This document shows, one piece after another, positions 46,101 through 56,944 of a DNA stretch of 64,000 bases; position 1 is the stretch's first letter, and every line of letters begins with the position of its first letter. The DNA is from Diphasiastrum complanatum (taxonomy: Eukaryota > Streptophyta > Lycopodiopsida > Lycopodiales > Lycopodiaceae). The notes beneath the pieces are model-generated. The model had not been told where the DNA came from. It saw only the letters and a program-made list of their open reading frames with translations, and made no database searches. The translations under genes were made by a program, and so were the position numbers. Location of the stretch: NCBI GenBank assembly GCA_029204225.1, contig CM055092.1, forward strand, positions 45,518,087-45,582,086, given 5' to 3'.

Positions 46101-46282
46101 CCCATGTTAATCTCATAATGGAAGAGCACTGAGTCAAAACCCATTGCTTCAAGGAGGGGCCCGATTGTCTACAGCCATGGTTGGATCAAAGTGTTAGAGG
46201 ATAGAGGCCAAGTTTGCGTGGCCTCGTGGATGTCACGCTAGATCACTTGTTTGGCACCAGAGTCTTCAGAGGATGAGGAGGC
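43160..46282 (-). pseudogene. Gypsy D long 3' reading frame (accessory protein)
   Basis: It begins MASSSSEDSGAKQVI at 46,282 and stays in one frame to about 45,000 with four stops. The N-terminal part (46,280-45,560) looks globular: DEDKARFHFLYQGTTYKVR, SDRQ-like ISHRHAKALIKPFV, NGYLIEAITEPVIQTA, VVPYDWHSFLIRELTNSIK, GPLLCNFACALFEMKVRGF. Next is a Ser/Thr/Pro/Val-rich stretch (45,550-44,900) and, after a frame change, a long coiled coil (44,830-44,230: LTTNNTQLRVDLTKLQQEL, TEASTKVRELQTEASQRLA, RRQVQIYSQTLNNYQ). A Gln/Gly-rich tail and a C-terminal part reach the LTR. No hydrophobic signal or membrane segment is clear, so a classical envelope protein is not supported. Confidence 0.6.
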
Positions 46283-46536
46283 CATGTTAGCAATGATGAT
46301 TAGTGGTCGAAAAAAGTCGAAAAAGTAGAAAACGATGGAAAATGAAAAGAAATAGTAGAAAACTGAGAATAGTGAGTGTTGGATGACAATGATTGTAATT
46401 TAGAGCGCAGATCGGTGTTTGATATGTGCAGATGACAGCTGGTAGGAAGTTTGGTTGAAAATAGAGAACTTGGTATTTTCAGTGGAAATTTTGGCAGAGC
46501 TTCGCTAGCAAAGGTGACAAGTGACTCGAATTCAGC

Positions 46537-46546
46537 CCTTATATAG
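46537..46546 (-). promoter_or_regulatory. TATA box upstream of the D 3' frame
   Basis: The minus strand reads CTATATAAGG, about 255 bases before the ATG at 46,282. It suggests that the 3' frame has its own promoter, separate from the LTR. A motif array lies just upstream (46,645-46,905). Confidence 0.5.
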
Positions 46547-46644
46547 CGGAATTTAGAGTGCGTATTAGGTGAAATTCACTTTTCCTTGTTCAGTTCCACC
46601 CAAATCTTGGCAGGCACCTTCTTCACAAAATTCTAAGGCCTCAG

Positions 46645-46905
46645 GGAAGTCTGTGAGAGTTCAGAAGGTGATTTGACTGTTATGCGAAGGTTCTGCGAGG
46701 GTTCAGGCTGTTTGCGAGGGTTCAACTCTCGCAAGAAGTGATCTCTCACACAACTTGTTTCTATGATTGGATTTTCAAGATCAGACCATGTAGGCAAGCT
46801 AATTTTATTGCTCTGATTCCATTTAGGCACCTTGCGAGAGTTGGTAAGTTGATCTTGATGCTCTGCGAGGGTTTTGAGTATACTGCTTCTGGAAACTCTC
46901 GCATA
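46645..46905. promoter_or_regulatory. GCGAGAGTT/AACTCTCGC motif array (internal)
   Basis: About seven copies of a TGCGAGRGTT or AACTCTCGCA motif in both orientations, for example GTTCTGCGAGGGTTCAGG, TTGCGAGGGTTCAACTCTCG, TTGCGAGAGTTGG and AAACTCTCGCAT. They lie between the integrase stop and the TATA box of the 3' frame. Confidence 0.7.
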
Positions 46906-47376
46906 CACTAAAAAATGATAATTCCTCCATCGAACTCTAGAAAAAATTTTCATGGATGCATCTAGGTCAGATCTGGTGACTATTTTCAAGAGCTATCTCC
47001 CAGGGGATCTCAAAAAATCATGAAAAAAGTGCTCCTTTAGAGTGTTTTTTGACGAGATCTTGATATTTTCTGATTTTTAACTTTTGTAAATTGGTAATTA
47101 GCTTCATCCAAGCTTGATCTGACTGTTGATAGTGCTCTAAAAGTTTTGATGGATTCTTGGTAGTAGATCCCTCAGTCAGTCTGATGATCTGCTTTCTTTT
47201 TTACCCTATCAAGATCTGGATCCTCCTTGGATTCTGATGGATTTCTCCGATCCTACCAGATCTGGCTGAATCTTGATGGATTTAGCTTGATTTGGCTGGA
47301 TCTCCTTATATCTAGTGGTAATGGATGAGGAGATAAGCTTTTTGTAACGTGTCACTCCCAATCTGGATCTGTCTTA

Positions 47377-48600
47377 CTATGGTGGCTTGTACTTGTGCAA
47401 TCGGCTACCACTGATGGGTGTGTCGAAGGGCGTCCCATCAAGCTGTTCTAAGTTCACGGTCCCATGATTAAGAATTTTCTTGATCCTATAAGGACCTTCG
47501 CCCGTGAATTTTAACTTCCCCTTGATCGCCTTGGTTTTATACATCAGGACCAGATCTCCTGAACGAAGATCCTTCTTTTGTAATCTGCGATCATGCCAAG
47601 CCTTGCGTCTTTCCTTTTCCATTGCCAGTGCATGCACAACTAGTAAGCGTGTTTCACAGAGTTTATGCAGAGCTTCGTGACGTAGCTGTAGAGATTTGGA
47701 CTCATTAAGACATTGCGAGGTGGCAATCCTTAATGATGGAACTAAAAACTCTACTGGCATCATAGCATCTTGACCATATACCAATTGGAAGGGTGTTTGG
47801 TTGGTGCTCCCTTTATATGCTGTCCTGAATGCCCACAGTGCAGCATGCAACTTGTGTTCCCAATCTGATATGCTAGCTTCAACTATTTTCGTGAGCACGC
47901 TACACAAGATCTTATTGGATGATTATGCTTGCCCATTACCATGAGGATAATAAGGCGTACTGGTTCTGTGGATGACGAAGAATTCTTCCAACAGAACCTT
48001 GATGGTCTCGTTGATGAAATGGCTTCCGTGATCACTGACTAGTTCCACTAGGCACCCGAAGCGCACAATGATATTTTCATAAAGGAACTTGGCAGTGGTC
48101 CTAGCGTCTGCTACTCGTATTGCCTTGGCTTCGACCCATTTGGTGAGGTAGTCTGTGGCTACGATTATGTATCGAGCCTGGGAACTCCTTGCTGCAAGGT
48201 GAATTGGACCAATATAATCCAATCCCCATTTTTTGAATGGTGCTTTGGCTAAGACTGGGTGCAGTAGATCATAGTTCAATCTCGTTGATCTTCTTGTCCT
48301 TTGGCACACATCGCACTTTTTCAAGTATTCCCCTGTGTCTTTATGAATCGTTGGCCACCAACATCCTGATTGCAGGATCTTGCAAACTGTAATGTCAGAT
48401 GCAAAATGACCTCCACCCATGCCTTCATGTGAAAGCGAAATGATCTGGGTGGTCTCATGAGGAAGAATACACCGTCGAAGAATTTTGTTTGGACCTCTTC
48501 GGTACAACTGGCCGGCAATCAGCAGATAAGGTCTAGCTTTCAAGATCAACTTCCGCTGTTCCGCCTTTGGTAGTGATTTGTCTGGTTGGCCCCGCATTAG
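47377..48600 (-). pseudogene. Gypsy D integrase
   Basis: Integrase inserts the DNA copy into the genome. The HHCC finger reads SHEGMGGGHFASD and KKCDVCQRTRRS. The core shows WGLDYIGPIH, VATDYLTKWVEAKA with the first Asp and LVSDHGSHFINE with the second. The third catalytic residue, the Glu after PHGNGQA, is replaced by a TAA stop at 47,923-47,925, and SSNK follows in frame. The C-terminal part (DWEHKLHAALWAFRTAYKG, GEGPYRIKKILNHGTVNLE) ends HKYKPP with a stop at 47,377. There is no chromodomain. Confidence 0.93.
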
Positions 48601-49365
48601 ATATTAGACAATGTCGACAGCCCATTTTGGTACCGTATCTATGTAAAATAAGACAGCATCTGCCAGCTCATCGTCGGGTTGGGTTGCAATCTCCTTTCCC
48701 TTGAGTCGTGACACATGATCTGCCATGTAGTGTTGTTTTCCCTTGCAAACTACTATCCGAAAATCAAATTCTAACAACAACAGGAGCCATCTGGTGATTC
48801 TCCCGGTGTTGCAAGTTTTATTAAAGAGATATAGCAAGGGTTGATGGTCCGTATAAAAAGCAAAATGAGTGGCCATCAAATAGTGTCGGAACTTCTTAAC
48901 CGCATAGATCATTGTCGGTGCTTCTCGCTCTGTGGTTGTATAATTCATTTCGGTATCATTGAGTTGTCGACTTGCAAATCAGATTGAAAATTCCTTTTTG
49001 TGTTCACCTAGTTGGGTTAAGACTGCTCCAACTACATACTTCGATGCGTCCGTATGCACGTGGAACTCAATGGACCAATTGGGTGGTCGTAGGATTGGTG
49101 CTGAGACCAATGCATTCTTAATCTTCTGGAAAGCCTTTAGAGCTTTCTCATTCCAATGTAGATCCGTTGTGAGCTTGTAAATTGGTCTGGCTAATTCCGC
49201 AAAATCAAGAATGAAGATCCTATAATAGTTAGCATGACCCATGAAAATGTAGACCTCGCGGATCGTCCCAGGTGGTGGTAGATCAACAATGATCCTGATA
49301 TTTGATAGATCTGTGGCGATCCCGTGTCTTGACACTATATGGCCGAGTATCAAGCCATGTGTCAC
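48601..49365 (-). pseudogene. Gypsy D RNase H
   Basis: Connection and RNase H domains, in frame with RT: GHIVSRHGIATD, MGHANYYRIFILDFAELAR, FHVHTDASKYVVGAVL with catalytic Asp, NYTTTEREAPTMIYAVKKF with catalytic Glu, FYTDHQPLLYLF with catalytic Asp, and GKQHYMADHVSRL. Stops at 48,979 (in ...FSI*FASRQL) and 48,604 break the frame. Confidence 0.92.
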
Positions 49366-50136
49366 TCAAAATTGACATTTTTCTAGATTCAGGGAGATCT
49401 GGTATTCGCGGCATTTTTGTAGCACCTTTTCCAAATTGGATAAGTGTTCTGAATCTGGTCCATGCACGCACAGATCGTCCAAGAAAATTTCCAGAAATTT
49501 TTGCAAATACTCTTTGAATGCCGCCTGCATGACTCGTTGGAAAGTGCTTGGGGCATTGCAAAGTCCGAATGGCATTACTTTATAGACATAAGTTCCCCAT
49601 TCCGTGGCGAATGTTGTCTTGTGCTGGTCCTGGGGGGCTATTTTCACCTGGTTGTAGCCGTTGAAGCCGTCCAGAAAACTTTAGACTTCATCACCAGCTA
49701 CTTTATCGAGGACACTTTTCATAAATGGTAAAAGAAAATGGCCTTTCTTGGTGACTGCATTAAGTGCCTTCAGATTCACACAGATACGCATTTTACCATT
49801 CTTCTTGGGTACTATAACTATCGGCGATACCCATTTCGTGTGTTCGATTTCGTAAATGAAATCTACATCCATAAGTTTCTGCAACTCTTGCTTGATCAGT
49901 TCTGTATAATTCGGGTTGCAGCGGTAGTAACGGCTTACCTTGGGGACTGCTCCATCCACCAAATGTATGGTGTGTTGGACTACTATTGGCGGAATGCCCT
50001 TTAGATCACTATAGCTCCAAGCAAAACAGTCTTTATATTCCACCAACAAGGACCGTAGTCTCTTGAACTGCATGGGTGTTAGTTGCTCTCCCACATGCAC
50101 TATCCTTTCTTCTTCTCCTGGTTCTGCAAGATTCAT
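49366..50136 (-). pseudogene. Gypsy D reverse transcriptase
   Basis: RNA-dependent DNA polymerase. The N-terminal fingers read WVSPIVIVPKKNGKMRICV and LKALNAVTKKGHFLLPF. After a stop at 49,681 the palm follows with FLDGFNGYNQVKIAPQDQ and TYVYKVMPFGLCNAPSTF. The catalytic box is FLDD (IFLDDLCVHG) in place of YVDD, as is usual in this branch of gypsy. Confidence 0.93.
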
Positions 50137-50139
50137 CAG

Positions 50140-51755
50140 TTGTGTTCGTGCAGGTCCCTCGAAGACTTGTTATGCTGGTGCTTGACTTTGATCAGGTTCT
50201 CGTTGGGCTTGCGACATCATGATTACCAAGTCGTCTAATGTATAATTCTTGAAAGTATCAGGCATCTCATGAACTGGAGCTCGTCGAGATTCCTCTTTCA
50301 ACATATTGATCTTGGCCCGACTGGTCATTTTTTTATTTTCTGTCACCTGTGTAGAAGATGACGCTGTATCTGAATCCAACTTGATTGACTTCAAGGAATC
50401 CAACACCTTCTTATTGCCCTTTTTTGTCATTTTAATGGGTTCATCCTTGTTGTCTTTCTTTAAGACTGTTGTGACATTCGCCTCATGGTTGCGAATATCA
50501 ACGTCTACTATAGCTATTACCTCTTCGGGTAGGTCACTCCATCGGATCGACTGGTTGTAGCGTTGCTTCAACTGATTCTTCTTATTCGCAGGTGCCTTGG
50601 GTGATTCGATCCTTGAGACTTTCACCATAGCAGACATTTGTGGTGGTTGAGCTGGTACCTTCTTGGTTCCGTAACGATCTGGGTCCATGTGGTGTAGGAC
50701 TTGTTCATTATTCAGTTCAATCTCCTTATTATAAGTTAGAGCATGTTGCCAAGGGACTAGATTATCGTCCACTGGGTTCTCAATCGGCTCTGCTGATAGC
50801 CATGCTACATTTATCATATTCACTCCAAATGTGATTGGTGTGTCCATAGTGTAACATTTGGGTGAAGATGTACTCGGTTCTGGATCTGATTCATATTAAC
50901 ATGTCTGACAGCCAATAGTTGCTAATGCATCCGTCCATCTCATGACATCTGTCTTTGAATGATAGTGACCTCCCTTGGTTGGCCTTGGACGGTCAATCGT
51001 ATGATCTATCGTGGATGATCTGTCATCAGCTTTGGGTGCAATAGGTTTCACTGCCCATGTGGTTGGATCTATCTTTATAGCCTGTTCTCTGTTCTCAAAG
51101 GTGAGTTTCCCTGTTTCCCAGTTGTGTACTACTTGCGCAGCCCTCAACCATGGTCTTCCCAGTAAAATACGGTATGCAGATGGAGATTCAGGTATATCCA
51201 TGGCCACAAAAGTAATCACATACTGCATGTTTGCTATCCTTATGGGAATATCAGCAACTACACCTTTTGGTTTCACACAGGATTGATCTACTAGCTTGAT
51301 GGCAAATCTGGCTGGCTTCAATCCTTGTAATCCCCATTTTTTGTACAAGGTAGTAGAGATCAGATTGACACCTGATCCTCCATCTACCACTGCCGCCTCG
51401 TCCTCGTATCTCTTGTGTTTGATTGGCAAGGCGATGTTGTGTTCCTCACTTTTCCATGCTGCTCCGATGTGAAGGACGTTACTTGTTTCATCATAGCCCA
51501 CACAATAGATGGGCTCAGGCGCTACTGGCTCCTCATCCACCTTGTCCCATTCAGCTAAAAGGCTTTTCGTTTGTGGTGCAATCCGCAGTAGTTCTCCGAG
51601 GGGTAAACTAACGTGGCTTGACAATAAGAGTGTGAGCCTTTCAATGCATGGTTCCTCAGGCTCCACCATGTGAAAAGGTGGTTCATGTTGGTGCAACCGA
51701 TCATTCTGATCAGTGCGCAATGGTGAGCCCGGTTGCGGATCTTGTTTGATGCCAA
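50140..51755 (-). pseudogene. Gypsy D protease and linker
   Basis: The aspartic protease core reads DEAAVVDGGSGVNLISTTL, with the DGG-S form of the active site, then IRIANMQYVITFVAMDI and YRILLGRPWLR, the ILG block. A 230-codon linker (50,847-50,170) of polar sequence leads to RT. The pol frame is displaced +1 relative to gag, and the two overlap by about ten bases at 51,710-51,720. In-frame stops lie at 50,896 and 50,170. Confidence 0.85.
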
Positions 51756-53260
51756 CTGGAGGTTCTGTGGGCCCTCACATTTGGATATGGCGCTGAAGTT
51801 GAGGGTTGGTCATTAGTGAAGGATGGTGGTGGTGAGGCAGCCACTTCCTTCCTCTTCTGTGCTCGCATAACAGCTAACGCAGGAGCGTAGTCGTGTCGTC
51901 CTTTCGATGGCATCCCTGCTGGAACTGTTGATTGCTGTATAACAATGAGGTTAAGAGGTGCACTAGTTCCAGGTTTCAATGGACAATTCTTGAAACAATG
52001 TCCATAACCGCAATCTCGACAGGAGATTGTATATTGTCCTTTGTAGGGACATTCTGCAATTTTGTGTCCCTCATCGCACCCGTAGCAGCCGTAATTTCTT
52101 CCACCTTGACGTTGAGTTTGAGTTGCATAGGCTGATACATATTCATTTATGGTAGGATCCATAAATGGTTCATCTGGTCCGTACCACTGCTGCTACTCAG
52201 GTTGAGGTGACATTTGCAATTCTTGTTCTGCTGATGTCAGGTTTACATGGGCCACTTGTTGATTGGTTGGCCCTGGTGGAGCAGGTAAGGCCATGCGTTG
52301 TAGTTGATTGGGTGCGCCGTACCTTGGTGCCGCGTTAGGTGCCCCTTGATGATAAGGATAAGAAGTCTGATAGGGACTTCTCTTCTATTGAACAACCCTG
52401 GGGTTAAACGAGCAAAATGTCATATCGTGCGATGTTGCATTGCACAGATGGCAGAATCTATGTGTCAGTCTCAGATTTTGCTTTAGGACTGGACACTCGT
52501 TCGTTGTATGATTTTGCGTGCATACTGAACACCATACATTTTCTCGTCGAGGATACTGCAGCTAGGTTGGTTCCGGTTGATGTGGAATTACTGCTATAGT
52601 TCCTTGTAAGGCCTTCAGTTTCTGGTCAAACTACGCCGTAAGTTGCTCCATCTACTGTTTGTGTAATTTTGTCATTTGCTCCAACAACAGTTCTGTGGAT
52701 AGAACGGATGCATTTGATGATGATGATACAATCGAGGGAGTAGGAGTGTGGATAAAAGGATATTCGTCATCAAATCACTCATCCTCTTCCATGATGGCAT
52801 CTTCCATAGCTTCTTGCAGAGTAGCATACTGCTCCCGTCTTTTCATTTGTCTTTTGATACTTCGTGGTAACCCGGATAGGAACCACATGATCATTGCATG
52901 ATCAGGAGTCAGGGCTGCACTGCACTCGGATCGTAGATGTTTGACCCGTTCAATATAATCCCGGACCCTTTCTCGTTTTCCCATCTTGACTTTGCTTAGT
53001 AGGAGAAACGGGTCTTCCAAGAACTTTCTTGGTTTAAAGCGCGTAATGAAGGCCGCTTTAGCCGCTTCCCAGGTGGATTTCTCTTCCTCTGACAGGTTGA
53101 AAAACCAATCCTGAGCCACTACAAGTAAGGACATAGGGAATAGCATCAGCTTCTCCGCAGGTGTCCGTTCGCCGTAGATTTTACAAGCTTGCTCGTAGAT
53201 CTGGAAGAATCAGATGGGATCTGAGGATCAGTCGTATTTTGGTATCTCCATCCGGGGTGC
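51710..53260 (-). pseudogene. Gypsy D gag with four CCHC zinc knuckles
   Basis: Gag packages the RNA genome. The capsid-like core (retrotransposon_gag type) reads ESTWEAAKAAFITRF-like sequence at about 53,090, then VRDYIERVKHLRSECSAAL and MIMWFLSGLPRSIKRQMKR. Four knuckles follow: CSVCTQNHTTNEC and CHLCNATSHDMTFC near 52,530-52,450, then CYGCDEGHKIAEC and CRDCGYGHCFKNC near 52,085-51,985. Stops interrupt the Pro/Gln-rich middle (for example EEDE* at 52,775). The start lies upstream of 53,146, and the true ATG is uncertain. Confidence 0.88.
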
Positions 53261-53639
53261 TCTCCAAACTGCATGCAAGGGTGCGACAGGTACAGGTTGG
53301 CCCATTGGATCCATTGGTGCTGGTTCCGATTCTGTCTCTTGTTGCACAGTTGCTCATCTGGGAAGGTGTGGTGCCTAATTTGCTATCCTTCGTGTTATTG
53401 ATCGTCCCGATCTCAGATTCATCCGATGGTGGATTCCAAAGTGATTGGATCTCGCTTATACAATAGGATGCAGTCTGGATTTTCAAGGATCTGATCGATC
53501 TGATCGGCCGGAATGAATTTTAGGCCTTTTGCGGTGGTTTTTCCTTGATAACTTTTTTCTCCTTGCACTGATTGACCTGAGATTTTGACAGTAGTTGGAT
53601 CTGATGTAGATCTTTCCACTGATCTGGTCTGCAAGGGTT

Positions 53640-54420
53640 ATCTTGCGCGGGGGTTCTTTAGCTATTTTTGGAGGTAAAAAACTTGATATCTTTCAGATCT
53701 CTGGGAAGTAACTCTTGCAAGCTTCACAGTAGCTGGATCTGGGTCAGATCTCACTATAGAATTCTCTGCGAGAGTTAACTCTCGCAAGAAGTGAAAATTT
53801 CATTGTCTGCGAGGGTCCAAAATCACTTTTGTGCTTGATCTTTACCAGATCTTCATACTAACTCTTGTAGGCTTCATCACTGATGTAATTTGACAGTCTG
53901 AATCGATTGAGAGGGTCTGCGAGAGTTCTTACTGGATGGATTTGCTAGATCTTCACTTTTTAGTGATTTTTTTGCACTTAAATCCAATTTTCTGCTCATT
54001 GGAATCAAACTAACTCTCACAAGCTCTTCTGTGTCCTGGTCTCACTGAGATGGAACTTCAGAATCCTCTGCGAGAGTTCTTGATCACTGGAATTGAAAAT
54101 TTCACTGTTAGCGAGAGTTCACTGGTACTTTCCACCTTTTTGCCACTGGGAACTCTCGCACAGGCACTTAATCATCGAACTAACTCTCGCAAGCTTCTCT
54201 GTGTCCTGGTCTCACTAAGATGGAACTTCAGAGGGCTCTGCGAGAGTTCTTATGAAGATTTGAATTTTTTTGGATTTTTCAAGTGTTTTTTGAATTTTTT
54301 ATGATTTTTCTCTGATCTTTACAATCTGTTTGGAACTAACTCTCGCAGGCTTCTATGTAGGTCTGGGACAGTACCCTGGAGCTGCTGCCAGTCATGCAAG
54401 GGTTAATTCCAACTGATTCT
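53640..54420. promoter_or_regulatory. GCGAGAGTT/AACTCTCGC motif array in the D leader
   Basis: At least twelve motif copies, both orientations, between the primer-binding site and gag. One pair forms the palindrome GCGAGAGTTAACTCTCGC (about 53,770). Others include CTGCGAGAGTTCTT (53,913; 54,067; 54,235) and CTAACTCTCGCAAGCTTC (54,177). A unit of about 169 bp containing TGTGTCCTGGTCTCACT-AGATGGAACTTCAGA is repeated at 54,009-54,085 and 54,177-54,255. Confidence 0.75.
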
Positions 54421-54700
54421 GGAGATATAAAAATCTGATGAGTTTTTTGGCTCTTTTTCCCTCCAAAATATAAATTGGTGTGTTTTTTGAGTTTTTTGGA
54501 TGATTGGTTTGGGTTTCAAGCCCTTAGAGGTTGTTTAGGGCCTCCTCTACCCTCACACACCTCCTCCGCTAGCTGTAAACAGTCCAAACACAAAAAAAAA
54601 ATGCAGAAAACTAACTCTAAACTCCCAAAACTCTACCTAAACTACTCTAAAAAGAAAGAAAATAGCTAAAATGCAACTAAACTAGTTAGTGGAAACCTAT

Positions 54701-54717
54701 CCCCGACAACGGCGCCA
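54701..54717 (-). other. Gypsy D primer-binding site (tRNA-Asp type)
   Basis: The minus strand reads TGGCGCCGTTGTCGGGG one base after the LTR end CCCCACA. Athila/Tat gypsy elements use a closely similar site, complementary to tRNA-Asp. Confidence 0.9.
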
Positions 54718-54718
54718 C

Positions 54719-55540
54719 TGTGGGGTCAAAGATCTCTCGTAGTATAGCCCTTCCGCCTGTCAACAAAAGTTAGATCACTGGATAGGTGCCTAACTATGCA
54801 TAGATGCTACTTTTAGTTAAATTCCTACTTTCTCCCTTAACTCTACTCACCACTATGCTACTCCTCTTTAACTCTACTCCTCTACACTAACATTCATCAT
54901 AGTTGGGTGAAGGGAAGGGATAGAAAAGAAGAGGTTGAGAAGAGAAGAGAGAAAGAGAGAGAGATAGAGAGTGAGGGTGGAGGCTAGCTCAAATGCTCCT
55001 TATGCTTGCTAATGGGAAAACATTCACTATGGCGAACAATAAACATGGAAATAGAAAGCAATGGAAAACACAATCAAGAGCATTAGCAAGTAGTGAATAG
55101 CAAATGAGGATGCTTCTCTTCCAAAAATGGTAGAGTTTCCTCCTTCTCATTAAGCATCCAAATAGTGTACAAATGGTGTCTTTTTATAAAATGGGAAAGG
55201 CCCTTGCCCCTCAATCTTATTGGCTAATATTCACAATGATACTAACCATTCATCTTGGACCCAACTTGATCCAAGGGTCCACAAAAAGTACATTAGAAAT
55301 CACAAGATTCATGTGAGTCCCAATTTGGACCCAACTCTAAAAAGTGATCTCTAAGTTTAAAAATGACATTGGGCCTCTAGTTTTATTTTAATTACAAGGC
55401 CCAAGTCAAGTTTATTTTATTTACAACTTCAATTGCGTGCTCATTGGGCCATGGGCTTATACACACAGGATGTCATGCCCTCACAACACATTTTATTGGA
55501 GGATTTTATTTATTTACACTTTGTTGGGAATACCCCAACA
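54719..55540 (-). repeat. Gypsy D 5' LTR (822 bp)
   Basis: In element orientation it starts TGTTGGGGTATTCCCAACA and ends GACCCCACA. TATA-like TTTTATAAAAAG lies near 55,185. The flank is AGCTC (55,541-55,545), equal to 42,297-42,301. Confidence 0.92.
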
Positions 55541-55545
55541 AGCTC

Positions 55546-56285
55546 TTTGGCTTATTTAAGAGTCTCCCTTTCTTGTGAGGAGGCTTTTGACTGCAATGCT
55601 CTTGCTATTGCTTTAATGAGAAGATCTTCCATGAGTTTTGAGTCTTCATCTTAGCTCCATGATCATGTTTGTGTTCTTGAGTGAAGCTTTCATGATCTTG
55701 CTTTCCTATCTTCATGTAATTGTGGAACTAGAATAGAATTCTTGTTTTAATTGTGTTTGTGGAAGTAGAGTGGATTAGATTCTTGCTTTCTTGTTCTCGA
55801 TTTGATACAAGCTTCAAATAAACTAAATAGGCTGGATTTGTGGTGTAGATCTTGCATAATTTCTAACAGTCCAGTTCTTGATGTTCTTGAAAAGCCCAAG
55901 AATCAAGAAATGGTTATTTCTTGATCCTTGTTCTTTAATGGCTTGTTAGCTAGTTTCTTGTTTCTTGTTTCTTTCATTTCTATTGATTTGTTAGATTAAG
56001 CCTGAAAATCTTGTTTGTTTCCCCAATGGTTTATAGCAGATAGAAGAGGAGGAATTGAATGGAGTTCATCTACAATGTCTACTTATCTTTAGATGAATGT
56101 TCTAGGCTTGCATGATTTTTTATTTTGTGAGTGCATCTGGAGTGAAAGTTATCTGAACAATCCACTGATAGGCTGGATTTAATATACTACAACATAACCG
56201 CATCTTTTTGCCTGATCTGACATTGTATTAAGAAGATCACATTAATAAGGGCAACTACTTGGTAACAGGCAGAAACACCTTGTAC
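55546..56285 (+). repeat. Continuation of the B2 LTR beyond element D
   Basis: This DNA was joined to 42,296 before D inserted. TATTTAAGAG near 55,555 is a plausible TATA-like element in LTR position. The LTR end and primer-binding site are not identifiable. T-rich sequence with no gene follows. Confidence 0.45.
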
Positions 56286-56531
56286 CTAGAGATACAAAAC
56301 CAAGTGTTTCACATATTCTCCATGTTGGAATCTGTGAACAACTTTGTGTATAGCTCCCTGAGCTCCAGATTTGATCATTTTCGCACAGGTATCAAGGCTC
56401 CTTGAGCCAAAGGATTTATCATTGATCGTCCACTTTATGGTCCACTCCATGTCTTCTTGCTTTTGCACCTTGCTTTCTCTCCTTGTCCTAGCCTGATTTT
56501 GATCCTTTTCCAGCTGCTTTACACGTAACAC
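56286..56531 (-). repeat. Unknown repeat, second copy of 33,880-34,110
   Basis: Encodes the same peptide pattern (RRESKVQKQEDMEW, NDKSFGSRSLDT) and extends 30 codons further (HRFQHGEYVKH). It may be an internal segment of the B family. Bases 56,532-56,940 show no gene. Confidence 0.5.
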
Positions 56532-56944
56532 AAGTTAGCATACTCATTATGTCTCCTCATCATTGCTGGTCCAGAGAAAGCTTATAACAAGCTTTCATTT
56601 CCACAACAAAAACTTGTCAACTTATTAGGTCCAAAGTTCGCCAGTCTCATCATTTGAGTATGGCTAGGTCACCTTGAATTTGCCCCCATTTTGATCAACT
56701 TTCATTCAAGATTTGCACCATGAGAGAGGTGTGTGTAATAGTTCCCCTCCACTTATAAAATTAGCTGACCGAAATTAGAGTAGAGTTCTTAGACAAGAGC
56801 CTTTCCAACACTTTGCTTTCCATCTACTTGGATTATGGCTTGATCTAACTTGTTGCTAATCTCTAAAGAAAATCCTAGTCTTTTTCCTTTGAGGAAAAAC
56901 TCAACTGACACTAGATATCACCCATGCTCAGCCCCACCAAATTT

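Larger units (their letters stand above)
42302..55540 (-). mobile_element. Gypsy D, nearly complete 13.2-kb Ty3/gypsy element
   Basis: Minus-strand order: 5' LTR 55,540-54,719, Asp-type primer-binding site, a 1.4-kb leader, gag, protease, RT, RNase H, integrase, an internal non-coding interval, a long 3' reading frame, 3' LTR 43,152-42,302. The target duplication AGCTC is present at 42,297-42,301 and 55,541-55,545. No chromodomain follows integrase, and the protease has the DGG form. Together with the tRNA-Asp site this points to the Athila/Tat (non-chromovirus) side of gypsy. The LTRs are similar, with most differences in the first 50 bases. At least seven premature stops interrupt pol. Confidence 0.92.

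Noticed and set aside
43160-46282. Envelope glycoprotein gene in gypsy D
   Set aside because: No signal peptide, membrane anchor or cysteine-rich ectodomain is visible. The coiled coil alone is not enough.
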